The notes: a model not told the origin generated them from the sequence alone. Positions 15,677-25,316 are shown, numbered from the stretch's first letter. The stretch: 64,000 bases of DNA from Rhizobium sp. AQ_MP (GCF_014237835.1 NZ_JACJVI010000002.1:494911-558910), one strand, 5' to 3'. A program made the numbers and translations.

Positions 15677-16968
15677 GCGTGTGCCTCCTTGCGCATATCA
15701 TCGCCGAGATCATCCTGTTCCGGCAAGGGGGCTGCGCGCGGATCGAGGCTGAGCCCTTCCGGCGTGCTGCTCATGGGCGAAGCCGAGATCGGCAGGTTCG
15801 GCACGTTCTCACGATCGGCGGCCGGGATCGCCGCGCGTGTGCGGCTGCGATAGATGGCGTAAGCCGAGATCAGCAGGTGTGAGATCGCCGTTACCGCAAA
15901 GAGAGCATGAGGTCCGGCAGCCGTCATGACGGGGCCGCCAAGCGTCGGGCCGATGATCGTGCCGATGCCGAACAGCAGGAGCAGGCCGCCCGAGACCTTG
16001 ACGAACTCGTCCGACTTGGCGAAGTCGTTGGCATGGGCAACGGCGATGGGATAAAGCGCATTTGCCGCTGCTCCGTAACTGCCGACGAGCACGAAGATCC
16101 AGAGCGGATCGGTCGGAACCAGGAAGACCAGGCCGAGGGCGGCGAAAGCTGCAAGTGCGGAAAGCGCCGCCAGCACGTAGCGGCGGTCGATGCGGTCGGA
16201 AAGTTTGCCGGCCGGGAACTGCATGATGGCGCCGAGGAATATGGTCACCGACAACAACAGGGCGATCGTCGAGGGATCGAGCCCCGCCCGGGCTCCGAAG
16301 ACAGCGCCGAGTGTTCCATAGGCACCGTTGGCAATGCCGATCAGCAGTATGCCGACGAAGGAGACCGGCGAATTGCGGTAGAGCAGCGGCAGGTCGAGCT
16401 TGATGGATTTGAGCGGCTGGGGAGAGGCTGCAGTCGACATCAGCGTCGGCAGGACGGCGAAACCGTAGACGATCCCGCACACCATGAAGAGGATCGTCGT
16501 CTGGGGATCGAGAGGACCGACCAGCATCTGGCCTGCCACGACGCCGATCAGCGTGATGGAGATATAGAGCGAGAAAATCATTCCACGGCTCTCATTGGTC
16601 GCGCGCTCGTTCAGCCAGCTCTCGATGATCATCGAGGTGCCCGCAGTGCAGAAGCCGGTGATGACGCGCAGGGCGACCCACCAGGTTGCGTCGACGACGA
16701 TGCCGGTCAGAAGCGCGTTGACCGAAATCAGGGAGACGAAGGTCGAAAAGGCACGGACATGGCCGACCCGCATGACCAGCTTCGGTGCGACGAAGCAGCC
16801 GAGTACGAAACCGGCAGCCCAGGTGGTGCCGAGCAGGCCGAGGACCTCGTTGGAATAGCCCTCGGCCGCGCCACGCACCGGCAGGAGTAGGCCATGCAGG
16901 CCGTTTCCGAGGAACAGGAAAAGCGTGCCCAGGAGCAGGGCCATTACCGGCAGAAGGTTGCGTCTCAT
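15673..16968 (-). CDS. Major facilitator superfamily transporter
   Basis: A 431-residue carrier with twelve predicted membrane helices and a central cytoplasmic loop near residue 190. MFS signals are present, such as GKLSDRIDRRYVLA between helices 8 and 9, and RVITGFCTAGTSMIIESWLNERATNESRG, a motif of the YcaD/UhpT-unrelated MFS subgroup often called YcaD-like. The last 50 residues are a polar cytoplasmic tail. Start ATG 16968 (MRRNLLPVMALLLG) puts the first helix at the N-terminus. It is probably a drug or metabolite exporter, substrate unknown, and is coupled to the DUF1192 gene. Confidence 0.85.
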   Translation of the reverse strand: MRRNLLPVMALLLGTLFLFLGNGLHGLLLPVRGAAEGYSNEVLGLLGTTWAAGFVLGCFVAPKLVMRVGHVRAFSTFVSLISVNALLTGIVVDATWWVALRVITGFCTAGTSMIIESWLNERATNESRGMIFSLYISITLIGVVAGQMLVGPLDPQTTILFMVCGIVYGFAVLPTLMSTAASPQPLKSIKLDLPLLYRNSPVSFVGILLIGIANGAYGTLGAVFGARAGLDPSTIALLLSVTIFLGAIMQFPAGKLSDRIDRRYVLAALSALAAFAALGLVFLVPTDPLWIFVLVGSYGAAANALYPIAVAHANDFAKSDEFVKVSGGLLLLFGIGTIIGPTLGGPVMTAAGPHALFAVTAISHLLISAYAIYRSRTRAAIPAADRENVPNLPISASPMSSTPEGLSLDPRAAPLPEQDDLGDDMRKEAHA

Positions 16969-17173
16969 GGTATTCTTATCGATTGGTGTGGATGGCGCCT
17001 CGAATCGGCGCGTGCAGGCTAAGGCCACAGTAGACCGATCTTCCTACCGTTGTCTGAATGTGTCCTTGGTGCTTGCAGGGACAGGTTCTGGCGGGCAAAA
17101 GTGACGGTCATGTGGCTGCAAGGCCTGCAAAGAGCTGACGACGTCATTCCGCGTCTGCGCTCCACAAGGAAAT

Positions 17174-17332
17174 ATGATGACGAAGGCCATTTCCGCTTTT
17201 CTGATCCTTGCCATGATCGTGCAGGTGATCAAACCCCTCGGCCTGCCAGGCTTGCGCAAACGCAGCGACTTCTGGAAGCTGGCTGTCGTCGCCTTCGTCA
17301 CGTGGTCGGTGACGCTGCTGATCAGGCCTTAG
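17174..17332 (+). CDS. Small membrane protein, function unknown
   Basis: A 52-residue frame (MMTKAISAFLILAMI...) preceded by a good SD, AAGGAA, at four to nine bases. It has one hydrophobic helix at residues 5-20, a basic connecting stretch LPGLRKRSDFWK, and a second helix VVAFVTWSVTLLI reaching the C-terminus, so a two-helix hairpin with a positive loop is likely. It converges on the PACE transporter gene with a 16-base gap. I do not recognise the family; the SD and clear membrane pattern support it being real. Confidence 0.6.
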   Translation: MMTKAISAFLILAMIVQVIKPLGLPGLRKRSDFWKLAVVAFVTWSVTLLIRP

Positions 17333-17348
17333 GGAGGCGAGCGCCGCG

Positions 17349-17792
17349 TCAGTTCGCGGCGCCGGCTTTCTCCGTGCGCCATTCGGGCAGGGGAAAGACG
17401 CGGTCGTAGACCCAGTTAAAGACGAAGGCATAGATCAGATAGAACAGCGCAAAGGCCACGTCCATGACGAAGGCCTGCCAGAGGCTGATCTGGAGATACC
17501 AGGCGATGAAGGGCATCAGGATCATCAGCAGACCGGCTTCAAAGAGGATGGCGTGAATGACGCGCACCGGAATGCTCTTCAGTGTCGTCCCGGTGCGGCG
17601 GCGCAGCACGTGATCGAAGCCCAGATTGTAGAGGTAGTTCCAGATGGTGGCCAAAGTGGCGCCGGCAACGCCAACAACGCCAATGTCGGCGGCAGGCATC
17701 GAAAACGCGATGCTACCGAGCGGCACGACGAGCGCTAGGCCGATGAGTTCGAAGCTGATGGCGTGACGGATACGGTCTGCGGCAGTGCGCAT
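17349..17792 (-). CDS. PACE-family efflux transporter
   Basis: A 147-residue protein with four membrane helices arranged as two repeats of the bacterial transmembrane pair domain. The repeats start RTAADRIRHAISFELIGLALVVPL and SIPVRVIHAILFEAGLLMILMPF, each with the conserved R-x-x-H...E pattern, followed by WNYLYNLGFDHVL and FVFNWVYDRVFP. The family (prototype AceI) exports chlorhexidine, acriflavine and probably short-chain diamines using proton exchange. ATG 17792 gives the standard start. The region upstream to PhzF is 160 bases. Confidence 0.9.
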   Translation of the reverse strand: MRTAADRIRHAISFELIGLALVVPLGSIAFSMPAADIGVVGVAGATLATIWNYLYNLGFDHVLRRRTGTTLKSIPVRVIHAILFEAGLLMILMPFIAWYLQISLWQAFVMDVAFALFYLIYAFVFNWVYDRVFPLPEWRTEKAGAAN

Positions 17793-17954
17793 GTTCTTCC
17801 CTCCGGGAAAACAGGCGGGTCGTCCCGCAAACATCTTGCCCATTTTGGGGGAGGTCGTCCTCGAGCGCTGATATAGTCAGTGAGGGTTGATCCGGCAAGA
17901 CGTCTTTGCTGAAGTTTTCGGCATTTGCGCAAGGATTGGGCTCGGTTCGTTCTT

Positions 17955-18878
17955 TCAGATCAGCAGTTCGCCGCGGGTCACGAGAACTGAGCTTCCGCTG
18001 ATGTCGACCGTCTCGAAGGCTCCGTTCCTTGTCCGCACGGTCAGCTCGATCAAGCTGCGACGCCCCATTTCGACCCCCTGTTCGATCAGGAGGCGTCGCT
18101 CCTCAGGTGCTGTTTCGATTGTTGTCAGGAAAGCTCCCAGTGCTGCGGATGCGCTGCCTGTCGCCGGATCTTCGGCGACGTTGTCGAAAGGGGCGAACAT
18201 GCGGGCGCGCAGATGATCCCGGCCGACAAAGGTGTAGAGGAAGGTCGCGCAATCGCAGTCTTCGTCGGCATGAGCCTGCCTGAGGGAGGTCAGCGGGTCG
18301 AGACGGGGGGAGGCGCGGGCCAGAGCGTCGAGATCCTTAACTTCGATCAGGATGAACTTCAGCCCGACCGAGGCAAAGGTCGGCAGGTGCCGGCGGGTTT
18401 CTATGTCCTCGGGTGCCAGGCTGATGCAGGGTGCCATTCCCTCCGGCGTGACAGTCGCGCCGCTGACCAGCGGGCCAGGTGCACGGATCGTCGTTGCACT
18501 GACCCCGCCGGCGTCGTCGCGGGAAACGGAGACCTCAACCAGTCCCGCCTTCTCCTCGAAGCGGATCCGGTCGCCCACTGGATTGCCGAACAGTGTCCCT
18601 TGTGTCGCGAGGACGTGGGCTGTGCCGACATTGGGGTGTCCGGCAAACGGCACTTCGGTTACCGGCGTGAAGATGCGGACCTCGGCGGTGTTGTCGGGGT
18701 TCTGCGGTGGCAGGACAAACGTCGTTTCGGAATAGCCGAATTCGGCAGCGATATCCTGCATCTCCTTGTCGCTCAGCCCCCGCGCATCTGTCATCACGGC
18801 CAACGGATTGCCGGTGAAGCGAGTTTTGGTGAAGACGTCGATGGTGACGAAGGGGACGCGGCGGGGCACGTTGTGCAT
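17955..18878 (-). CDS. PhzF-family isomerase/epimerase
   Basis: A 307-residue protein of the diaminopimelate-epimerase-like PhzF fold. Diagnostic segments are FTGNPLAVMTDARGLSD near residue 21, EFGYSETTFV with the catalytic glutamate near residue 47, PFAGHPNVGTAHVLA near residue 77 and DPATGSASAALGAFL near residue 235. Most chromosomal members are not in phenazine pathways and their substrates are unknown; nothing here suggests phenazine synthesis. It stands alone between the PACE gene and the aldolase terminator. Confidence 0.88.
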   Translation of the reverse strand: MHNVPRRVPFVTIDVFTKTRFTGNPLAVMTDARGLSDKEMQDIAAEFGYSETTFVLPPQNPDNTAEVRIFTPVTEVPFAGHPNVGTAHVLATQGTLFGNPVGDRIRFEEKAGLVEVSVSRDDAGGVSATTIRAPGPLVSGATVTPEGMAPCISLAPEDIETRRHLPTFASVGLKFILIEVKDLDALARASPRLDPLTSLRQAHADEDCDCATFLYTFVGRDHLRARMFAPFDNVAEDPATGSASAALGAFLTTIETAPEERRLLIEQGVEMGRRSLIELTVRTRNGAFETVDISGSSVLVTRGELLI

Positions 18879-18918
18879 GATCGCTCCAGAGGCTTTTCTA
18901 TGGTCCCCTGATAACGCA

Positions 18919-18946
18919 AAAAGCCCGGCGCGTAGCCGGGCTTTCG
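18919..18946 (-). terminator. Terminator of the aldolase gene
   Basis: AAAGCCCGGC-GCGTA-GCCGGGCTTT forms a ten-base stem. On the minus strand it is followed by TTTTTGCG, 40 bases after the aldolase stop. Confidence 0.8.
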
Positions 18947-18982
18947 TGTCCTGATGACAAGTTGGAAGTCCTGCAGCGCCGC

Positions 18983-19897
18983 TTACTCTGCGGCCATTGC
19001 GCCGGCCTTTTTCACGCTTGCGGCGTAGATCTGGTCGATGGTCTCGCCAATGCTTGCGTTGAACTCGGCATCGCTCATGGATACGCGAAGCTTCTCGGCC
19101 AGTGCGCGAGAAAAGCTCGCGATCATGCCGTGGTTGTGGCTCAGCTTCTCACAGGCGTCGATCGTGCTGTAACCGCCGGAAAGGGCAACCACGCGGACAA
19201 CCGACTTGTGGGCCACCAGCGGCGCATAGAAGTCGTCGACCGTCGGAATGGTCAGCTTGAGCATGACCTTGTCGGACGCTGGCAGCTTGTCGAGCTCGCT
19301 TGCGATCTCGTCGCGAAGAATGGCTTCGGCCTCGACCTTGGTCGGGCTCTTGATCGAGACTTCGGGCTCGACGATCGGAACGAGCCCCTGGCCGATGATC
19401 TGACGGGCGACTTCGAACTGCTGGCGGACGACGGCAGCGATGCCAGCCTTGTCGGCGTGAGCGATGACCGAACGCATCTTTGTGCCGAAGATGCCCTTCT
19501 CGCGGCCGCGGATCAACAGCGCATCGAGTTCAGGCATCGGCTTCATCTTCTGAACGCCGTTCTCCTCGTCCAGGAGACCCTTGTCGATCTTGAGGAAAGG
19601 CACGACGCCGCGCTTCTGCCACAGGTAGGAGGGAACAGGCTCGCCATCCACGTCACCGTCCATCGTGCGTTCGAAGAGGATCGCGCCGATCACCTTGTCG
19701 CCGGTGAAAGCCGGGGCCTTCATGATGCGCACGCGCATCGCGTGGATCAGGCGGTACATTTCGTCATCGCCCTGGTAGTCGGTTTCGGCGATGCCATAGA
19801 GACGCAGTGCGCCGGGCGTCGATCCACCGCTCTGGTCCAGTGCGGCGATGAAGCCAGGTGCCGAGTTGATCTTCTCCAACATTTTCGCGTCCACCAT
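18983..19897 (-). CDS. fda: Class I fructose-bisphosphate aldolase
   Basis: A 304-residue Schiff-base aldolase that cleaves fructose 1,6-bisphosphate to glyceraldehyde 3-phosphate and dihydroxyacetone phosphate. APGFIAALDQSGGSTPGAL at the start, GLVPIVEPEVSI near residue 170 and KVMLKLTIPTVDDFY near residue 208, which contains the imine-forming lysine, are typical of the bacterial class I type. It is the last gene of a minus-strand central carbon cluster. The 430 bases upstream contain two palindromes of the GTTTCAAAC kind that look like repressor operators. Confidence 0.92.
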   Translation of the reverse strand: MVDAKMLEKINSAPGFIAALDQSGGSTPGALRLYGIAETDYQGDDEMYRLIHAMRVRIMKAPAFTGDKVIGAILFERTMDGDVDGEPVPSYLWQKRGVVPFLKIDKGLLDEENGVQKMKPMPELDALLIRGREKGIFGTKMRSVIAHADKAGIAAVVRQQFEVARQIIGQGLVPIVEPEVSIKSPTKVEAEAILRDEIASELDKLPASDKVMLKLTIPTVDDFYAPLVAHKSVVRVVALSGGYSTIDACEKLSHNHGMIASFSRALAEKLRVSMSDAEFNASIGETIDQIYAASVKKAGAMAAE

Positions 19898-20066
19898 ATC
19901 TCACTCCTATCCCTGAACATGGCGCGGTCGCGCCGCTATTTTGTCAAGTCTGGTGACGACATCTGCAGCCGTCCCGGTCACTCCCTGACCGCTTTCGACC
20001 CTCTGGGGCCTTCATGACTTCGGCGATAACAGAACTTCTGCGAAGGGAAAATGGGCTGCTAAGCTA

Positions 20067-20131
20067 TTGAAACGATTGAAATCATTTCAATCGTTTGAAA
20101 ATTCAAAGATTTTTAAATCCGTTTCAAACGG
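20067..20131. promoter_or_regulatory. Paired palindromic operators upstream of the aldolase gene
   Basis: AAACGATTGAAAT (20070-20082) and ATTTCAATCGTTT (20084-20096) are perfect complements with one central base, and extend to 33 bases with one mismatch per arm. A second palindrome, CCGTTTCAAACGG, lies at 20119-20131. Both carry GAAAC/GTTTC words, as expected of a LacI-type or similar dimeric regulator. They are 170-235 bases upstream of the aldolase ATG. Confidence 0.5.
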
Positions 20132-20261
20132 CACGAAACTTGCGACGCCGAGATGTCCGATCAGGCCTGTCTCGACCTTTGGAGAACCCGAGCCAAGCTT
20201 TAGAGTTCCCTGCGATGGGAATGCTAGCATCCAACGTCGATCGGCCCAATGACGCTTATGA

Positions 20262-20295
20262 CAAAAAAAACCGCGTGCCCGAGGACACGCGGCTC
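20262..20295 (-). terminator. Rho-independent terminator of pgk
   Basis: On the minus strand CCGCGTG-TCCTCGGG-CACGCGG is followed by eight T, 30 bases after the pgk stop. Confidence 0.88.
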
Positions 20296-20325
20296 AAGAA
20301 TGCCTGGGATGCTCCCACAAGCGGA

Positions 20326-21525
20326 TCAGCCCTTGGTAAGGACCGCGACGCCCGGCAGTTCCTTGCCTTCCATCCACTCGAGGAAGGCGCCGCCGGCTGT
20401 CGAGACATAGGAGAAGTCGTCGGCGACTTCGGCATGGTTCAGCGCCGATACGGTGTCGCCGCCACCGGCGACGGAAACGAGCTTGCCGGCCCTGGTCTGT
20501 TCGGCGGCATGTTCGGCGGCAGAGACCGTCGCCTTGTCGAACGGGGCGATTTCGAAGGCGCCGAGCGGGCCGTTCCAGACGAGCGTCGCTGCCTTCGAGA
20601 TCCAGCCATTGATCAGCTCAACCGACTTCGGGCCGACGTCGAGCATCATGGCATCGGTAGGGATGGCGTTGATGTCGACGGTTTCATTGGCGGCATTGGC
20701 CTTGAACTCGCGGGCGACGACGCCGTCGACCGGAAGCACGATCGAGCAGCCGGCATTCTTCGCGGTTTCCATGATCGAGCGGGCGGTGTCGGCGAGGTCA
20801 TGCTCGCAGAGCGACTTGCCGACATCGATGCCCTGGGCGGCGATGAAAGTATTGGCCATTCCGCCGCCGATGACGAGTGCATCGACCTTGGTCACGAGGT
20901 TGGAGAGGAGGTCGATCTTGGTCGAGACCTTGGCACCACCGACGATGGCAACAACCGGACGGGTCGGCTGTCCCAGACCCTTTTCCAGGGCTTCCAGCTC
21001 TGCCTGCATGGTGCGGCCGGCATAGGCCGGCAGGTGATGGGCAAGGCCTTCCGTCGAGGCATGGGCGCGGTGGGCTGCGGAGAAGGCGTCGTTGACATAG
21101 ATGTCGCCGTTCTTGGCAAGCTCGGCCGTGAATTCAGGCGTGTTCTTCTCTTCGCCCTTGTGGAAGCGGGTGTTTTCGAGAAGCAGGATATCGCCGTTTT
21201 CCATCTTTGCGATGGCGTCGGCGGCCGGTGCGCCGATGCAGTCGGACGCGAATGCGACGCGCTGGTCGAGCACTTCCTCGACGGCAGGTGCGATCAGCGA
21301 CAGCGACTGGTCGGCGACCGGCTCGCCCTTGGGGCGGCCGAAATGAGCCAGCAGGATGACCTTGGCGCCCTTCTCAGACAGTTCGAGGATCGTCGGCGCC
21401 ACACGCTCGATGCGCGTGGTGTCGGAAACCTTGCCGTCGGTGACGGGAACGTTGAGGTCGACGCGGACAAGCACCCGCTTGCCTGCGATATCGGTGAGAT
21501 CGTCGAGTGTCTTGAAAGCCGGCAT
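20326..21525 (-). CDS. pgk: Phosphoglycerate kinase
   Basis: A 399-residue glycolytic and gluconeogenic enzyme that transfers phosphate between 1,3-bisphosphoglycerate and ADP. The N-terminal [13 protein letters not shown] and HFGRPKGE, the hinge [14 protein letters not shown] near residue 200, and the nucleotide-site [15 protein letters not shown] near residue 355 are all present. Length is normal. It belongs functionally with gap and tkt upstream, from which it is separated by two transporter genes, and has its own terminator. Confidence 0.96.
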   Translation of the reverse strand: MPAFKTLDDLTDIAGKRVLVRVDLNVPVTDGKVSDTTRIERVAPTILELSEKGAKVILLAHFGRPKGEPVADQSLSLIAPAVEEVLDQRVAFASDCIGAPAADAIAKMENGDILLLENTRFHKGEEKNTPEFTAELAKNGDIYVNDAFSAAHRAHASTEGLAHHLPAYAGRTMQAELEALEKGLGQPTRPVVAIVGGAKVSTKIDLLSNLVTKVDALVIGGGMANTFIAAQGIDVGKSLCEHDLADTARSIMETAKNAGCSIVLPVDGVVAREFKANAANETVDINAIPTDAMMLDVGPKSVELINGWISKAATLVWNGPLGAFEIAPFDKATVSAAEHAAEQTRAGKLVSVAGGGDTVSALNHAEVADDFSYVSTAGGAFLEWMEGKELPGVAVLTKG

Positions 21526-21609
21526 GGAATTACCCGTCTTGAATGCTGTTGAATGGGGCTGACGGGCCGGACCTTACACCGCTTGTGTGACGGCGCAAGG
21601 CAAGTGCCG

Positions 21610-23439
21610 TCATTTTTCAACGGGTGTCTTGCCCGAGGTTCCGGCCCGCTTGCGCCGCAGATAATCGCGGGTGGCATGGGCAAGTTCGCGGATGTTCAGG
21701 AAGATCGGCCAGGTCGTCGCGGGCTCCACAGGTTCCATCGAAACGCCGACCGAGGCGATGTGGCCGTGTTCATCGATATCTCGGACGATCAACACGATGG
21801 TGCCGAGGCGGACGCGGTCGGCATAATCGGCTCGGCCACCGACGCGCTGGGTGATCATCTCTGCGACCGTTTTCCCGCGCTCGCTGTCGGTGATCGATAG
21901 CGGCCCATAGGCTTCGTCGAGATCGCGGACATGGGTGGCGGGCGAGATGGCGAAGGTGCCGAAGAACTCACCGTCGTCCTCTTCGACCGGAGCCTCGGTC
22001 GCGAACAGACGGTCGAGCAGCTTCGAGTAGCTGGGCGCAATGAACAGATAGACCTGGTCATTCTCGCGCAGGCGCCCGGCATACTGATAGCGCATCGACT
22101 TGCCGTCGCGGATGACCAGAGAGGGCATGGCCCAGCGCGGGATGCGTTCGCCGCGCAGAACCGGGCTGCCGGCAACGACACGATAGGCCAGAAGCTCATG
22201 GTTGGCGGAGCCCGGCAGGTCCAGCTCGACCTTGTCGATCGCGCCGATGCGCGGCGGGATGATCAGGCCCAGCCGTTTGGCGAGCGGCTTGATGGTCCAG
22301 CCCTGCAAGACGAGCGAGATCATCACCACGATGAAGGCCGTGTTGAAGAAAACTTCACCGTTTTCCATGGTGCCGATCACAGGCACGATGCCGAGCAGGA
22401 TGGAGACGGCGCCGCGCAGGCCGACCCAGGCGATGAAACCTGTCTCACGCTGTGTGAAGTCGAAGGGCAGCAGACAGAGCCAGACGGCGATCGGTCGTGC
22501 GATGAAGACGAGGAACAGGGCCAGGAGCACGCCGGGCAACAGGATTTCCGGGAACTGCGACGGGGTGGCCAGCAATCCGAGCACAAGGAACATGATGATC
22601 TGGGCAAGCCAGGTCATGCCGTCCTGGAAACGCTTGATGGCGACGTTCGCGGGCAGCTTTCTAGAGCCTGCGTAAATGCCGGCGACATAGACGGCGAGGA
22701 AGCCGCTGCCGCCGATCATCCCGGTGAAGGCGAAGATCATCAGGGCAAGCGCCAGCATGAAGATTGGTGCGAGACCCTGTTCGATCTGCAGCCGGCGAAG
22801 AATGAAGACGATGCAAAGGCCGCCGAGAAGACCGAAAATGAGGCCGATGCCCATTTGCTCGACGAAGAGCCTGAGCATATCGAACGACAGGCCTTGCGAG
22901 GCGCTGCCGCTGGCAATCAGCTCGACCAGCGCAATCGTGAGGAAGATAGCCATCGGGTCGTTGGTGCCGGATTCCACTTCAAGCGTCGAGCGCACCCTGT
23001 CGCGAATGTTGATGCCGCCGATGCGCAGCAGGAAGAAGACGGCTGCGGCATCCGTGGATCCCAGAATGGCGCCAAGCAGCATGCCCTCAAGATAACTCAG
23101 GCCAAACAGCACATGCGCGGCGACGCCGACGAGAAGCGTCGTCAGCAACACTCCCACTGTCGCAAGGGTTAGAGCTGGACCGGCTGATAGACGGAACGAC
23201 TGCAGCGATGTACCGAAACCTGAATCAAACAGCACGACCGCCAGAGCAAGTGAGCCCACGGCATAGGCGAGCGGAAAATTGGAGAAATCGATTCCGAGAC
23301 CGTCAACGCCGGCACCGAGGCCGATCGTCAGGAAGAGAAGAAGGAGAGGGGCGCCGAAGCGGAAGGCGATCAGGCTCGAAAAGGCGGCCAGAAACACAAG
23401 GGCTGTTGCAACCAGGATGACCGCATAGAATTCACTCAA
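21610..23439 (-). CDS. Potassium/proton antiporter, CPA1 type (NhaP2/CvrA-like)
   Basis: A 609-residue antiporter. About twelve membrane helices (residues 5-385) include the ion-site segments LEGMLLGAILGSTDAAAVF and STLEVESGTNDPMAIFLTI. A TrkA-C domain (about 405-485) and a CorC/HlyC-like regulatory domain (about 500-580) follow, the architecture of NhaP2/CvrA proteins that extrude K+ under osmotic or pH stress. The start is uncertain: a TTG at 23439 follows GGGGAAG at good spacing and gives LSEFYAVILVATALVF; another TTG at 23472 is less likely. It neighbours a BCCT carrier, which suggests an osmoadaptation pair. Confidence 0.88.
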   Translation of the reverse strand: MSEFYAVILVATALVFLAAFSSLIAFRFGAPLLLLFLTIGLGAGVDGLGIDFSNFPLAYAVGSLALAVVLFDSGFGTSLQSFRLSAGPALTLATVGVLLTTLLVGVAAHVLFGLSYLEGMLLGAILGSTDAAAVFFLLRIGGINIRDRVRSTLEVESGTNDPMAIFLTIALVELIASGSASQGLSFDMLRLFVEQMGIGLIFGLLGGLCIVFILRRLQIEQGLAPIFMLALALMIFAFTGMIGGSGFLAVYVAGIYAGSRKLPANVAIKRFQDGMTWLAQIIMFLVLGLLATPSQFPEILLPGVLLALFLVFIARPIAVWLCLLPFDFTQRETGFIAWVGLRGAVSILLGIVPVIGTMENGEVFFNTAFIVVMISLVLQGWTIKPLAKRLGLIIPPRIGAIDKVELDLPGSANHELLAYRVVAGSPVLRGERIPRWAMPSLVIRDGKSMRYQYAGRLRENDQVYLFIAPSYSKLLDRLFATEAPVEEDDGEFFGTFAISPATHVRDLDEAYGPLSITDSERGKTVAEMITQRVGGRADYADRVRLGTIVLIVRDIDEHGHIASVGVSMEPVEPATTWPIFLNIRELAHATRDYLRRKRAGTSGKTPVEK

Positions 23440-23618
23440 TCCTCTTCCCCTTTCCCAATGCCAGTCGACCAAACCCCGGCACCACTGTCCGTTGCCGCCA
23501 TCCGGCTGTCAAACCGAAAGGTGGTCGTTTGATCCGATAGGATCGAGCTTCCCTGCGAACCGGAAATCTGATGCGTGCCGAACGGCGTAGAGAATATGGA
23601 ACAAAATCATGATGATTG

Positions 23619-23649
23619 TAGGGCGGATTTAAAAATTTAATCCGCCCTA
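23619..23649 (-). terminator. Stem-loop after the BCCT transporter gene
   Basis: TAGGGCGGATT and AATCCGCCCTA form a perfect 11-base stem around an A/T loop, nine bases after the BCCT stop. The U-tract on the minus strand is absent, so termination may be weak or the structure may protect the 3' end. Confidence 0.55.
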
Positions 23650-23657
23650 GACAGTGT

Positions 23658-25316
23658 TTATCTCGGCTCGGACAGGAGTCCCCGGATCAAAGCGTAGCTC
23701 GCGCCAAGCAGAACGATGGCGAAAGGCAAACCGGTCGATACTGCCATGGCCTGGAGTGCGACCAGACCTCCTCCGAGCAGCAGGGCCACGGCCACCAGAC
23801 CTTCGAAGCTCGCCCAGAAGACGCGCTGCGGGACCGGTGCGTTGACCTTGCCGCCCGCCGAGATTGTATCGATGACCAGCGAGCCGGAGTCGGACGAGGT
23901 CACGAAGAAGACTACCACGAGCACGATGCCGATGAAGGAGGTTACCGCCGTGATGGGCAGATGCGCCAGCATCTCGAAGAGCTGCAGTTCAAGGGCTGCA
24001 TCCTGAACGCTGGTCAGGCCGTCATTGACAAGCTGGCTGATCGCCGTGCCGCCGAGTGCCGTCATCCAGAGGACGGAGACGAGCGAGGGAATGAGCAGCA
24101 CTGCAGTCAGGAGCTCACGTACACTGCGGCCACGGCTGACGCGGGCGATGAACATGCCGACGAAGGGCGACCAGCTGATCCACCAGGCCCAGTAGAACGC
24201 CGTCCAGCCCTGCGCGAAGTTGGTGTCATCACGACCGAAGGGATTGGCAAGGGCCGGCAGATAGGTGGCATAGGCCTTCAGGTTCAGGAAAAAGCCCTGG
24301 ATGATCTGCATGGTCGGACCGACGGCGATCACAAAGAGCAGCAGCAGTGCTGCGAGCCCCAGATTGATCTCCGACAGGAGTTTCACGCCCTTGTCCATGC
24401 CGGCAACCACTGATGCAATGGCAATGCAAGTAATGGCGAGCACCAGCAGGATCATCGTTGTTTCCGTCGAGGGAATGCCGAAGAGGAATTCCAGTCCGGC
24501 GCTTGCCTGCTGAGCGCCGATGCCGAGCGAGGTCGACAGGCCGAAGATCGTGGCAAATACCGCGAGAATGTCGATGACATGGCCCGGCCAACCCCAGACG
24601 CGCTCTCCGAAGATCGGGTAGAAGATGGAGCGCAGCGTCAGTGGCAGGCCCTTGTTGAACGAAAACAGAGCGAGCGAGAGCGCCACCACGGCGTAAATCG
24701 CCCAGGGATGCAGGCCCCAATGAAAGATCGTGGCGGCCATGGCGAGGCGGCGTGCTGCTTCCGGGTCACCAAGGGCGCCATTCAGCGGCGCCCAGTCCGT
24801 GCGAACGCCGTCTTGGAAAACCGGCCCACCAAGCGCTGCCGTGAAATGTCCCATGGGCTCGGATACCCCGTAGAACATCAGGCCAATGCCCATGCCGGCG
24901 GCGAAGAGCATCGAGAACCAAGCGAGATTGCCGTAGTCCGGTGTGGCTTCCGGTCCGCCGAGACGGATTCGCCCGAGCGGCGAGAGAATGAGACCGATGC
25001 AGACGATCACGAAGACATTGCCGGTCAGCAGGAAGAACCAGTCCAGATTGCTGGTCAGAAAGTTCCTGAGGCCGGTAAAGGCCGGCTCGAGCGTGGTCTG
25101 GAAGGCCAGTGTCAGGAAGGTGAAGAGGACGATCGACAGCGCCGACACGCTGAAGACGACATTGTGGATGTCGAGCTCGAAAACGAAACGGCGGCGGAAG
25201 TTAATGTTGTCCTGACCGATCTCATAGTCCGTTTCGATGAGTTCGGTCCGCCCTTCGGGCGCCGGTATCGCATCTTCGGCAACGGTTGCATGGGGATCGG
25301 TTGTTGTGAGAGCCAA
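23658..25316 (-). CDS. BCCT-family betaine/choline/carnitine transporter
   Basis: A 552-residue secondary transporter with twelve membrane helices. The aromatic box and signature region HWGLHPWAIYAVVALSLALFSFNKGLPLTLRSIFYP near residue 200 and WAWWISWSPFVGMFIARVSRGRSVREL near residue 370 are the two best-conserved BCCT stretches. Such carriers import quaternary-ammonium osmolytes with Na+ or H+. The N-terminal 40 residues are acidic and cytoplasmic. The start appears to be TTG at 25316, preceded by AAAGGA, with no ATG available nearby. It lies between gap and the K+/H+ antiporter gene. Confidence 0.9.
   Translation of the reverse strand: MALTTTDPHATVAEDAIPAPEGRTELIETDYEIGQDNINFRRRFVFELDIHNVVFSVSALSIVLFTFLTLAFQTTLEPAFTGLRNFLTSNLDWFFLLTGNVFVIVCIGLILSPLGRIRLGGPEATPDYGNLAWFSMLFAAGMGIGLMFYGVSEPMGHFTAALGGPVFQDGVRTDWAPLNGALGDPEAARRLAMAATIFHWGLHPWAIYAVVALSLALFSFNKGLPLTLRSIFYPIFGERVWGWPGHVIDILAVFATIFGLSTSLGIGAQQASAGLEFLFGIPSTETTMILLVLAITCIAIASVVAGMDKGVKLLSEINLGLAALLLLFVIAVGPTMQIIQGFFLNLKAYATYLPALANPFGRDDTNFAQGWTAFYWAWWISWSPFVGMFIARVSRGRSVRELLTAVLLIPSLVSVLWMTALGGTAISQLVNDGLTSVQDAALELQLFEMLAHLPITAVTSFIGIVLVVVFFVTSSDSGSLVIDTISAGGKVNAPVPQRVFWASFEGLVAVALLLGGGLVALQAMAVSTGLPFAIVLLGASYALIRGLLSEPR

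Larger units (their letters stand above)
19898..20325. other. Gap between pgk and the aldolase gene
   Basis: This 428-base stretch has no coding gene. It holds the aldolase promoter region with two palindromes at 20067-20099 and 20119-20131, and the pgk terminator at 20262-20295. It is AT-richer than its surroundings around 20060-20120. Confidence 0.6.
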
